DNA from: Misgurnus anguillicaudatus
Taxonomy: Eukaryota > Chordata > Actinopteri > Cypriniformes > Cobitidae
NCBI RefSeq assembly: GCF_027580225.2
Contig: NC_073346.2
Location: 6,970,001-7,034,000, forward strand
Direction: 5' to 3'
DNA: 64,000 nt
A program made the position numbers and the translations under genes. Below the pieces are notes generated by a model. It saw nothing but the letters and a program-made list of their open reading frames with translations, did no database searches and was not told where the DNA came from. Positions 45,450-56,005 of the stretch are shown here, in pieces (position 1 is the stretch's first letter; the number at the start of each line of letters is the position of its first letter).

Positions 45450-46370
45450 ATCCAAAATTAGGTAAAAAAAGATTGAGTAAGGAGTTATAGAAGAATCTCA
45501 AAGTGTATGGTCAAGTCCCATCATCCTAGTACCAAAACCAGATAGGGGCACACTATTCTACAATGACTACAGAAAATTGAATGAGATTTCTCAATTTAAC
45601 ACTGACCCTATGCCAAGAAAAGATCAAGCCAAACCAAAGACCGTGTTCTGAGGGAGCCTTCCAATAACAGGTTATTTCTTTTGGAGTCCATTGGGCACCT
45701 GTCACTTTTCAAAGACTCATATATAGAGTCCTCCGTCCCCATTAACAATATGCTGATGCATATCTGGATAACATTGTTGTGCACAGCAGGAGTTGGGAAG
45801 AACATTGGCACCATCCAGAGGCTGTCTTACAGGCACTGTGCACAGCAGATCACACAGCAAACCCAAGTAAGTGTTTACTTGCCCAAGAGGAAGCCAACTA
45901 ACTAGGTTACATTGTTGGTAGAGGACATGTGATACCCCAATCTAAGAAGATTGATTCTATACTCACCTTGCCTAGCCTCAGACAAAGAAACAGATAAGGA
46001 CCTTCCTTAGGTTAGTTGGTTCCTATCGAACATTCATCTCTGGCTTTGTGACAAAAACGGGCCCCTAACCAAATTGACACGCTAATACCTACCAAACCAG
46101 GTGAAGTGGACCAATGAAACAGAACAGGCCATTATTAAGCTAAAAAAATCCCTCTGTTGTGAACCCATCCTGCAAGCCCAAAACTTCAAGACAACATTTG
46201 TTCTAGAAACAAATGCCTCAAAAGTAGGGATTGGAAATGTGCTTTCCCAGTGGCAAGAAGGTATGGAGCTCCCAGTCATGTTTATAAGCCGTAAGCTGCT
46301 GCCTCATCAGTGCCACCCAGGAATGTTCAGGACCAAGGATAGCTCTTCCAACACAGTTCCCTTTTAACAG
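45450..46370 (+). pseudogene. Gypsy polymerase remnant (RT and RNase H)
   Basis: Plus-strand traces in order: EESQSVWSSPIILVPKPDRG with DYRKLNEISQF (45484-45615), then, after frameshifts, a catalytic box reading YLDNIVVHS (about 45760) in place of YLDD, and from 46101 KWTNETEQAIIKLKKSLCCE with FVLETNASKVGIGNVLSQW and VMFISRKL, the start of RNase H with its first acidic residue replaced (ETNAS for QTDAS). It is the same orientation and probably the same lineage as 37187-37542. Multiple stops; inactive. Confidence 0.8.
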
Positions 46371-47516
46371 GGAGCCTCAGCTACAGGCTGTTGGGCCCAA
46401 TCAGCAGCCATATAAGAGAACAAAGTATCCACAGTAAGAGGGACACAGGGAATGTGAACAAATGCTTGAATGTTTCACAGCCCCGGCTTTGGACCAGTCC
46501 TAACCAAACCAAGCTCTTAAGGACAAAGGGTTATCACCTCCCTCCAACAGCTTCGGAAAAATGGTCAGTCTTATTCATGCACTCTCAGATCAGTCTACGT
46601 TAGAGGAGCCAGCTACTCAACCAGTTCTGGTAAATTATCCTATAACTGTAATTGATGAAAAGTCATTATACTTAAATTCTAATTGGTATGAATTGTTTAA
46701 ATGGATCGAGGTACACTCTGAATTAACTTTACGACTGGTTTTGTAATATAATAGAATTTATACAGGAATAATGCAAAGTCCAACAGTCAAAGATAAAGCT
46801 ATAATTTAAAATATTTTAATTTAACATATTTCATTAATTTATTTATAATACCAGATGCGTAATAGATGCAACCTAAACTAAAGAAGATTTTGGCAGCAGA
46901 ACAAAAAAAAATCATTCATTTTTCCAGACAGTGACGAGGTATTACAATATGTTCTTTATTGTCCTTGTGTGTATATTATAATAAATATGATGGTGCCTTT
47001 CTTATAAACACTAAAGGGTTAATTATGATGCTTTAGAAAACCTATCCTCTTAAATAGCTTTTAAAATTCACAAATAAAGCTCAGGTGAGCCTACAATTTT
47101 CATCAAATACTAAGCCAGAGGGAAACCTGAGCGAACAGATGCCATAAGAGAAGATGGTGAATAGAAAACAGACCCTTAGAATATATGCCAGGGCTTATTT
47201 GCATATGTTCTAATGCTATAAATTACTGAACCATCTGCTCACCTCATATGTTTCATTTGACAAGGCAGACAATGGAAAACAAACCCGGTGGTATTCCTTT
47301 AGTTTCAATTATACAAGAAATGACTTTGAATGGCCATAATGGCTGCACATGCTGGGTGTGAAATCCATTATGAAAATTAACTATGGTTTTACTACAATTA
47401 AAAAAAGGTTACTGTTGTAAAACCATGGTTAGCACAAAATAGCCATGGTTTTGAAAAGTATGTGATGCTGTCTGTTTCTTATGTAAATAGACAAAAAATG
47501 TTTTTGTATCTTTAAG
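46371..47516. other. No supported gene; MITE remnant
   Basis: No gene seen. 47383-47460 carries TTTTACTACA and ACCATGGTTAGC motifs related to the MITE at 1858-2010, but without complete ends. Confidence 0.5.
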
Positions 47517-47600
47517 GCCCGGTTTCACAGACAAGGCTTAGCTTAGGCCAGGACTAGGCCTTTTTAAATTAAAATGTTTACGCATCTTTGAAGGTGCAAT
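47517..47600. repeat. Dispersed repeat, TTCCCGG-family fragment
   Basis: GGCCCGGTTTCACAGACAAG and GGACTAGGCC are the left-end blocks of the family seen at 9735. Confidence 0.5.
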
Positions 47601-47696
47601 GTGTCAAATTTAGAAGGATCTATTGACAGAAATGGAATATAATATACATAACTATGTTTTCAGTGGTGTAGTACTATGTGACACATTTTGATACGA

Positions 47697-48712
47697 GCCC
47701 TGTCCCAATATTCACACTACGCCCTAAGGTCTTTCTCGAAGTGGACACTTGTTGAAAGTTCACTTAGGCGGGTAAGTGCACAAGGGCCCGAAGAAGAAAT
47801 AAGAAAGTTCTTTAGATAAATTATAAGAAGTTCGTAAGTACAATTCTCCAACATTTCTTAAAAAGTTTTCAAATATTTACTTAAGAACATCTTAAATGTT
47901 TGTCTTAAGAATACAATGACAAGCTTTGAAATGAATTATTGTACCCTGCTCATGAGGTTATCCGTCCATTCATCTTTTACCACCTTGTAATCATTAACGC
48001 AATATATAATACATAAATGAGAGATGTGTTAAGACTATAGAAGATGTTATTTGCTGTTGCAACAGAGTCCAGCTAGTGTATGAAGGCGGTGCAGTGAGTA
48101 AATATCATTCCCTAATCTCCCAATCGGTCCATCACGCGGGTGCTTCACTCTACGTGCCCCGTTCTGTCTCCCACACACATGCGTCTGCGTGACAGAGATG
48201 GACGCGGAGGGTGAAGTGTGCCCAGGCTTTCGGAGCGTTCGACTCACATGACGGATCGATTGCCGATTTGATTCCCACTCAGAGCGTTTTCGAGAAAGTA
48301 TAATGTATAAAGTCAAATGTTAGTCAATATTATCACTAATACTTATGTTTTGTGACATATTACTAAAGTAAGCCATTAAACTCTATTATCTTAGGAGTTT
48401 GAAATTCCTCATTAAACTAATCTTTGTGAAGTAAACATTTTAAATGTTATCCTTCTGAGTTTTCCCGGTGCAGACCATAGCAACTCTTTTGCTCCCTCAT
48501 TGGTTAGCTGTTCGAAACATTACGACACTACAAGGTTTCTGGGTAGCAAAATGCGGTCTGATGCACACTTGTGAAAGGGGTGCATTAAGTACGCTTATGA
48601 TCATCCCTGGAGAACACCATTAGTGGTTTGGAACACCATGCGGTCTTGCACCCCTTAGCGAGAACACGCATTGAGGGGCACAAGGGTGGAAGTGCAGATA
48701 TTGGGACAGGGC
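47697..48712. mobile_element. TIR element with GCCCTGTCCCAATAT ends
   Basis: GCCCTGTCCCAATATTCACA at the left and, inverted, GCCCTGTCCCAATATCTGCA at the right enclose about 1.0 kb. No transposase; no clean target duplication. Confidence 0.75.
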
Positions 48713-49831
48713 CATGGTCTACCGGTCATGTGAATGGTCAAGGGTTGCATGCTAAAGATGCTGTCATAGTTTGAAATGCAAATGTAATCAGGGTTCGGAG
48801 AAAATCACTTTGTTACTTTCATCCCACATTACTTTCGCCCCGGTTCTCCCCTTTTGTTACTTGGGGGTTGTCACAAATCAAGTAAACAAGCTTCAGGTAG
48901 CTCAAAATGGGCTGTTGCCTGGAATTGAATGTTTCATTTCTCTACCATAAGCCGTCTCCAAAGGAATTTTAGAGAATTTGGCAGTACATCCAACTGGCCT
49001 CACAACCGCAGACCATGTGTAACCACAACAGCCCAGGACTGGTATGTATGGTACAAAATGTAGGGTTGGCAATGAAAATTAAACATGAAGACTCTTTAAC
49101 ATACAGAAGATAAGCACCCTCAGCCAGGGCTATTTCAAGACATTTGACGACCTAGGCAAAACTCCTTTTGGCACCTATTGGTATTAAATCTGTTTTGCTG
49201 CAGGGTTACATCACTTTGTGTTATGTTACGTCAGGGAGACAATGCTTAATGCTACAAAGGTCTGCATATTTATGCAAAGCGACTTACAGTGCATAACAAA
49301 GTATGCTTTTTAACAATATGTGTGTTCCCTGAGTTCAAAGCCATGAGCTTTTGTGCTGCTAACGCAATGCTCAGCCACTGAGCAATACAGGAGCACGTAT
49401 GTCACCACGTAAACGTTGAAGCAGTGTGCAAGTTTGACAAACGGCCCTTGTGGTGGATTGTGTCGTTATGCTGATAGCCATTAAAGCTGCTCACTGTAGA
49501 GACAGGAAGTCCTCGAACCTTCAGAGGCGAAGCAGATGGGATCCGAAGGCTTGTGAGGTCTTGACTTGAAGGATCACGCATGATTGACTCTCTTAAAAGG
49601 AAGTGGGATTCTTAGGGGTTTACAAATGTATAGTTGCCATGGTAACTGCTGGTAGTTTGCCTTAGCATGGAAGTTCAAAACCCAGTTACAAATGGCTAAT
49701 TAGACTAAAGGTACTTGAGAGGGAAGGAAGCAGTGAATTCAATCAAGGCGGAAAGCAGCTGTGTGCTAAAGACGACCATTTTTCCCACTGATCCTAATCT
49801 GTGTAATTAAACGCGCTATCAAGAATCAACA

Positions 49832-49869
<38 letters not shown>

Positions 49870-51438
49870 CCTGCATGTGTGTGTGTGTGTGTGTGTGATT
49901 GACTAACATGACAAACAAAACATATATGCAAAGATTTTGTTGATTGTTTAGTTATGTCTCAATAACCATATACATTTTTCATTATGAAACTTTAAGTCAA
50001 ATGTAGTTGTTCTCTTCAGTGGAATACATTAATATTGCATATTAAAAGTGTCACTACATAAGTAAATTATAAAACAAAATGTAAAAAACTAATTGAAGAC
50101 AAAAGGTCAATGCACACCAATAAATTCACAAATATGCAAAATGACCAGAAGAAATCACACATGAGACCTGGCATCACACAAATGTAAAAAATAAGACAGC
50201 CAAACATCTTCACAATCCAAGTTATTATAAACATATAACACAAGAAGGAAATTCCACTGTTAAATAAACAACCTCTTTATAATATCATTAAGCATATGGA
50301 GTGTTAAACCATACAGCAAGGTATTATAATATACAGTTGTATTTTTCTCATATAAAATTAATAAAATGCAAGCTTGCATTTCTAGTGTATTTTAAATCTT
50401 AATCCCTAATGATTTGTTTTTAAAAATGACTATGATTTTGAATCTTGTCTTTAGATTTTGAAAAAGAAAATAGTAATGTGTTGCTTATGGTGTTATTTTG
50501 CAAATTTTGAAGTGAGATGCATTGCCAGATTGAGGGTAGGTAAAGGAATATTGCACAAAATTAACTTTTACTGCCCAAATGGTATTTTTTACAGGTTAAA
50601 CTAATAGTATATTAGGTGACTGTCATGTTTGCTGATGTGTAGAATGGCAGGCAAAATTATGTTGAAGATAAACTAACTTTTTTACAGAGGGTCACAAATT
50701 AAAACTGTATAAACTCACTACACTTTTCCTTGCATTGATTTCCATTAATATGCGCCAGACTGGAAACGCAAGCTTGTGCCCAATATTTTGCAGATCGCTG
50801 CGTAGCAAAGTTTAACTCTGGTGAACTCTGACATGCGAATTTGTATCACATGAAGCATTGTGACCAGTACAAAACCAGTATGTCACTGGGTGACCTATCT
50901 CTCTACTGAAAAGCACACATAGATGAAGCCAAAAAACATATTGATTAGCTGGTCCCCACCCACTGCCTGCTGCAACGTCTGACAAATAATTGCATAGTCC
51001 ACACGGACGCAGGTTTTTCCTCCTGTGGTTAAAAAAAAATTCCCTCCACACATGCTCGCTTTAAAAGAAATCTCCGCCTAGATAAACATGCAAAAACACG
51101 TGATCACACGCTGTCAAGAGCATACCACACCATAGGCCGTGATATTACCCTAATCGTAAAGCCACATCGGCCAATCAGAAGCCTTAATCAGAAGCAAAAC
51201 CTGTCTACTCGACAACACTGCAACTGGTATTTCTAAAAAAAAAAAACTCACGCTGGCAGGGTATTTTCAAAAATTTTTGGTTTTAGTCACGTGATACTGC
51301 GTTTCCATGTGGATGAACAAACTGTAACAAACTGCAGTAAAATTGACAACATTATTTTATAGCAGCGGGCTGTTTTTCTAATAATACAGAAACTTGCTGT
51401 AAACTGCAATGCATTGTGGGGTTGATTGCATTGGAAGT
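48713..51438. other. No supported gene; TG microsatellite
   Basis: AT-rich DNA with no recognisable coding sequence. (TG)n lies at 49834-49897, interrupted once by CGTGCCTGCA. Around 50750-51310 the sequence resembles a decayed interspersed repeat without definable ends. Confidence 0.55.
49834..49897. repeat. (TG)n microsatellite
   Basis: Two TG blocks around a short interruption. Confidence 0.93.
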
Positions 51439-51541
51439 TTTGTCTCAGAGCAGGTATAAATCGTCACATTACAAAATACAACATCATAAGTGATAAAGAC
51501 TTTAAGTAAAGCAATGCTATCTATACCTGCTCTGAGACAAA
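51439..51541. repeat. 20-bp perfect inverted repeat with 63-bp loop
   Basis: TTTGTCTCAGAGCAGGTATA at 51439-51458 is the exact complement of 51522-51541. It would form a stable hairpin. The flanks carry TGCAGTAAAATT(G/C)A-like sequence on both sides, so it may be the core of a MITE. Confidence 0.9.
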
Positions 51542-51780
51542 TCAAACTTGCAAACTGCAGTAAAATCATGGTTAATTTTTGTAAGGGTTAAAGAAGAGAC
51601 GCACACAGGTAACTCGCACACGCATCTCTCGCTCTCTCTCTTTCTCTCTCTCTGGTCCTTCTCTTTTAGTTCTCTGTCTCTCGCTTTTAATAATTAATTT
51701 AAATAAATGTGATAAGTTATTCAAATAAAAGCAATCCGTTGGCTCTACTTATTAAAAGCGGACGGAGTGCTAGAACTAAC

Positions 51781-52268
51781 TGTCAGGAATCAGGACACAG
51801 AGAACCCAAATGCAGACACGGATAAGGACAAAATAATAATTTATTGAACAAAACTGAAAACAAAACCCTCGATGGGGCAAACAAACAGGGCAAACACTAA
51901 ACTATACAGAACTACACCAAACATGACATATAAACAAAACACTAAACTTAAACTAGAACACACTACACTTAACTTAAACAGGAACACACTGGAAACACTT
52001 GAATGGCAAGACCAACGTAGTAAAACAGACGAACCCGCACTGGACAACAAACACAAGGACTCTTAAATAGGGAGAAAGTAAATTACAAACACCTGGAAAA
52101 TAATCACAAGTAAGGGATCGGGGAAAAAGTGACGAGACCCAGGAAATGCGTGGTCAGAATAAACCAAAACTACAACCACACATTTCCCACATAGAACATA
52201 TGTACTGTCAGAACCCTGCCATGCTAAACTAGATCTAAATACCAACAGGATCCGGCAGGATTCTGACA
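51781..52268 (-). repeat. 3' LTR, 488 bp
   Basis: Full-length LTR; the plus-strand copy reads TGTCAGGAATCAGGACA at its left edge and GGATTCTGACA at its right. A polypurine-like TTTTGGAGGGGGGCGTAC (minus) precedes it at 52269-52286. Confidence 0.9.
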
Positions 52269-52316
52269 GTACGCCCCCCTCCAAAAGGCGGCTACCAGAC
52301 GCCTTCAGGGGGAACA

Positions 52317-53300
52317 CTAAACACAAGACACTAGAGACTGACAAACAGACAACACCCAAGAAAACATTACAAATAACAACAAGGGTAGACAAGAAAAAAT
52401 AACAAATGGGTTGGGGTGAGACAACAAAAATAACAAACAAGGGAGGGGGGGTGAGGGAACAACAAAGTTCATGACAGGTGGTGGTCCAAACTGGGTGGGA
52501 TTGGGTGAGTAATGAGTTCTGGCAGATGGCTGTGGCTGCGTCTGATGCGCAGGCTGCTGTGGCGGCTGCGGCGAATGCGCAGGCTGCTGCGGCGGATGCG
52601 CAGGCTGCTGTGGCGGCTGCGGCGGATGCGCAGGCTGCTGTGGCGGCTGCGGCGGATGCGCAGGCTGCGGCGGCGGCTGCGCAGGCTGCGTCGGCGGATG
52701 CGCAGGCTGTGTCGGCGGATGCGCAGGCGGATCCGCAGAGGGCTTCGGCGGATGCACAGGCTCTGGCTGGGGTGCAATGACATGGGGTTCTTCAGCTGGC
52801 TGGGAAGCCATCTTGGGCCCAGAAGACTGAAGAGAAGAAGCTCCCTTTTTCCTTTTCTTCTTGGTTCGCGATGTGGGGAGTGCAGCATGGAGAACAGACA
52901 CTGGGATGGGCAGGACAGGTGAGGAAGAGTTCTCTGGGGTCGGAGAGGCGAGAATCGGGTCCCTCAGAGTGATCGCCCCCATGAAGAGGCCCTTTGGAGC
53001 GGACGACCGCGGACCGGCCGATACCCTCTCATCCCGGGATCGTTGCTGTTGGCTGAGATGGTCCACGATCTCCCAATAGGGCAGAGAGATGAGGTCAGAT
53101 CGTTCCGAAACTGGTGGAGGGTCGTTAAGTCCAGCCAAGAAGTACGCCTTGACCATGGGGTCCGGGAAGCAACCCTTTCTCTGCTCGACCTTCAAGGCAT
53201 AGTCTCGCAGAGAGAGACCCTTTTGGTGCGGAAACATTCCAAAACCGGAACGTGATTCGGCAGAGATGCAAGCCCACCACTGTGGGTCTCCAGAAAACAT
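52317..53300 (-). CDS. Gag-like protein with proline-rich repeats
   Basis: An uninterrupted 327-codon frame lies between the LTRs, starting 34 bp inside the 5' LTR boundary at MFSGDPQWWA. Residues 25-90 (GLSLRDYALKVEQ, FPDPMVKAYFLAGLNDPPP, LPYWEIVDHLSQ) form the helical module seen in Gag-like proteins of small fish LTR elements. A basic KKKRKKG motif follows at about residue 147. Residues about 175-260 are a proline/glutamine/histidine array (PAHPPQPPQQ units) that matches a DNA minisatellite. The last 45 residues are strongly hydrophobic. There is no zinc knuckle or enzyme domain. Particle formation is inferred from position and family only. The intact frame suggests a fairly recent insertion. 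Confidence 0.75.
   Translation of the reverse strand: MFSGDPQWWACISAESRSGFGMFPHQKGLSLRDYALKVEQRKGCFPDPMVKAYFLAGLNDPPPVSERSDLISLPYWEIVDHLSQQQRSRDERVSAGPRSSAPKGLFMGAITLRDPILASPTPENSSSPVLPIPVSVLHAALPTSRTKKKRKKGASSLQSSGPKMASQPAEEPHVIAPQPEPVHPPKPSADPPAHPPTQPAHPPTQPAQPPPQPAHPPQPPQQPAHPPQPPQQPAHPPQQPAHSPQPPQQPAHQTQPQPSARTHYSPNPTQFGPPPVMNFVVPSPPLPCLLFLLSHPNPFVIFSCLPLLLFVMFSWVLSVCQSLVSCV
52530..52750. repeat. GC-rich minisatellite in the Gag gene
   Basis: Units of GGATGCGCAGGCTG(C/T)(G/T)G with variable GCTGTGGCGGCT spacers repeat about 9-10 times (18-30-bp periods). Overlapping arginine-rich and alanine-rich frames on either strand are its translations. Confidence 0.88.
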
Positions 53301-53333
53301 TGTCCGCTGGGTTCAGTTGTGGCGGGTTCGTTC

Positions 53334-53490
53334 TGTCAGGAATCAGGACAGTGACGAGACCCAGGAAATGCGTGGTCAGAATAAACCAAAACTACAACCA
53401 CACATTTCCCACATAGAACATATGTACTGTCAGAACCCTGCCATGCTAAACTAGATCTAAATACCAACAGGATCCGGCAGGATTCTGACA
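53334..53490 (-). repeat. 5' LTR with 331-bp internal deletion
   Basis: Identical at both edges to 51781-52268, but jumps from TGTCAGGAATCAGGACA directly to GTGACGAGACCC (position 52128 in the other LTR). 488 minus 331 gives the observed 157 bp. Confidence 0.92.
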
Positions 53491-53495
53491 CTAAC

Positions 53496-54330
53496 GAGCC
53501 GTAACTTAAGAAAATAATCTTCATTTTTACCTGTCTGTTAAAAAAATACACTGTAAACATCAGTTACAGCTTTAACTTGTTATTAACTTGTCAAATAACC
53601 ATGGTATAAGCGGGATAATCCATGGCTAGCCATGCATTAAAACGACCGCTTTGCGTCGGGTGGTTCTTCGTCTCTACATCGTGTGTCGTAAGTCTAGCTA
53701 TAAAGAATCATTGTTCAGTGTTAATCACAGCTTCATAGGCTTTATCTCTTTAAATGGGTGTTATTCTGTTAATTTGCACCATTCATGTTTACAACAGCTA
53801 CACCTCAGATCTAAACACTAGATGACTTTTTATTTGTATAGCTCTTTTCATTAGATCTTACATAATCTTTATAGTTGTCATTTTAAAAGTCTGCCTATTT
53901 TCAGCAAAGATTATATGAAATATGATATTATTTTATGTGAAGAAATGTGCAATAAAAACATTTGAAGCATGTGTCGTAGCAGTGAGTAGGTCATACTGAG
54001 GTATCCTTAAATGAAACACCTGATTCCACTCATCAGGCTCCTTCCAGAACGTTTGAAACATTTCCTTAATTAACACACTAACAAGCTCATGAACTTTCTT
54101 ACATATATTATTTTCTTTCATTCTCAGATGTGCAAGTTGAAGTAAAATGAAATATATGATAAATGTATAGACAGGTACATATTATAATTAACATGATCAT
54201 TATAAAAAATAAATGTCACAATAAAAAAATAATGCCTTTTTATTTAAAAAGTGTTATACTGATCAGATCATATCTGTGATATTATTTGGTTTTTGTATAA
54301 AGTGACAATCAACCAAATTTTTTTCAAGAG
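53496..54330. other. No supported gene
   Basis: AT-rich; nothing recognised. Confidence 0.6.
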
Positions 54331-54756
54331 TTTAAAGGGACAATGTGTCGTTTAAAAAAAAAAAATTAATAGTCAAAATCAATGTATTTATTCATAAATA
54401 TGTCCTCATTGGTGTCAAATGACCTCTGCTGATGATCTGACTTTTCTTTGTGAGCTTAACATTTCTTCTCTTTAATTACATTGAACGGGTAAGTCCAAGG
54501 AGACTTCCATGTCGTTCCACCATACTGATAAATTACAATAGCAGAGAGGGACAAAACGCACTAGCCTACCGCAACGCGTTTTTGTTCAGAACACGTAAAC
54601 CAGTTGAAACGGACGAAGAGATCAGTGAGTAAATAACGGCTACCGTAGTTGAAACACACATTTGGAAAAGCGAGGCGCTAGAGAGCACTATTCGTTTGAA
54701 AGCAAAATACAATTTCACCACTAGATGGGGGAAAATCCTACTTGCTGTCCCTTTAA
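54331..54756. mobile_element. MITE with TTTAAAGGGACA ends
   Basis: TTTAAAGGGACAATGTGTC and, inverted, TTTAAAGGGACAGCAAGTAG flank 426 bp. No transposase and no unambiguous target duplication, as the TTTAAA is palindromic. Confidence 0.65.
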
Positions 54757-54844
54757 ATGTATAAAAATGTATTTCAAGCATGAAATCATTTTGCCTACAT
54801 AGGTCCTAGGAGCGTCCCATATTATCATCCCACATGGGCATACC

Positions 54845-55109
54845 TATAGACCCCTTCACGGTTCACGTCACAGGCGGTTCCCACTGCGCATGTCGGGGTC
54901 CGAAAAGTCATTACAGCAGATTGAGTTACATATTATTCGGTATCGTCAAAAATGCCTACTTACGTCGTGGGCTGTGAAAATCGCATTAGGTCTTCCGTTA
55001 AGTTTTATAATTATAAATTATAAAGCCTGGATGGTATGAACAGTTTGACCCCATGCTGCGCGTGCACCCGATAGTCATTCAATGTTTACAAACCTTGAAG
55101 GGGTCTATA
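54845..55109. mobile_element. Deleted TIR element with THAP-like start
   Basis: TATAGACCCCTTCA at the left is inverted as TGAAGGGGTCTATA at the right; the element is 265 bp. It retains a short frame resembling the first residues of a THAP DNA-binding domain, as found in P-type and Kolobok transposases. Confidence 0.6.
54952..55023 (+). pseudogene. THAP-domain N-terminus remnant
   Basis: A 23-codon frame, MPTYVVGCENRIRSSVKFYN followed by three residues and TAA. The VVGC.NR....VKFY pattern resembles the start of THAP zinc fingers (C2CH type), which bind transposon ends. The later cysteine, histidine and AVPTIF box are absent. It is a deletion remnant; similarity over so few residues is suggestive only. 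Confidence 0.45.
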
Positions 55110-55881
55110 TGTGACCCACATAATGAAACTCACATAGGACCCACATATATTGCCCATGTTAATCCCACATGGAACCCATGCTGCCTAGATGGGACCCACT
55201 TGGGTGCCACATATCAATGTTGGCTGGGTCTGGTTGCATCGTTGTCGTGTAGGAGTCTTCGGCTTGTTACATTGTTGTTTGTGTCGAAGCGAGACTCTGC
55301 AATGGCCTATGCAATGGCCAACATGGCTTTACGGTTAGGGATATATAACCATTTGGTTTGGCATGCTGAGTTTTTGCATGTTTGTGTGGATGCTAAGATT
55401 TTTTTAACAAGGGTGGGAACTCTGTTATAAAAATACCTGTGTACAAGGCCTGAGTTTTAGCAATTTAAATATACATTTAATTTAGACTCAGAGACATATA
55501 ATTTTATTTATTTATTAATTTTAAACTCATTAGCAATGAGATCAACATACTGAATTGTGCATGTTATACGAAAATGTGCAGTGCTGTGGGTTAGCACAAT
55601 TATCAAAATGAATTTCATGTTTTAAAATGTATAATTTTTTAACTATTTATTAATTACCACCAATGGAAAAGTTGGATGTATGCATCTCACTTACTAAGCA
55701 TGCATATACACAAATTTGTGTGTGAAATATCTATACAGATGTTTTCATGAACAGATATAATTTACCAAAGACTTCCGTGCTAAAATTCATTTAAAATGTA
55801 TGAAAAATCCAAGAACAGCTTGCCCTGATTAATAGTCAATCACCGAGCAATAATCACATACTACAATTACCTGTAAAAAAT
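55110..55881. other. No supported gene; repeat-like CCCACAT motifs
   Basis: GGGACCCAC and CCCACAT(G/A) motifs recur at 54830-55200 around the deleted TIR element, suggesting it sits in another repeat. The 125-codon frame at 55053-55430 has no domain. Confidence 0.45.
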
Positions 55882-56001
55882 GTGACCCTTGACCACAAAA
55901 CCAGTCATAAGTCACATGGGTATATGTGTAGCAGTAGCCAACAATACACTGTATGGGTCAAATTTATTATTTTTTGTTTTATGCCAAAAATCATGAGGAT
56001 A
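55882..56001. repeat. Dispersed repeat, TGTGACCC.TGACCACAAAACC type
   Basis: Same opening as the sequence at 1301; continues CAGTCATAAGTCACATGGGT and ACTGTATGGGTCAAAT, a frequent cyprinid repeat as far as I know. Confidence 0.55.
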
Positions 56002-56005
56002 TTAA

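Larger units (their letters stand above)
51781..53490 (-). mobile_element. Compact non-autonomous LTR retrotransposon
   Basis: LTR-like ends TGTCAGAATC...CTGATTCCTGACA (minus strand) and an exact 5-bp duplication, CTAAC (51776-51780 and 53491-53495), define a 1710-bp element. It has a 3' LTR (51781-52268), polypurine tract, one Gag-like gene and a shortened 5' LTR (53334-53490). No protease, polymerase or integrase is present, so it would need enzymes from a related element. Confidence 0.93.

Noticed and set aside
48200..48300. tRNA-like B-box GATTTGATTCCCACTC
   Set aside because: No A-box or cloverleaf could be drawn around it.
52469..52922. Arginine-rich and alanine-rich frames overlapping the Gag gene
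   Set aside because: Shadow translations of the GC-rich minisatellite in other frames.
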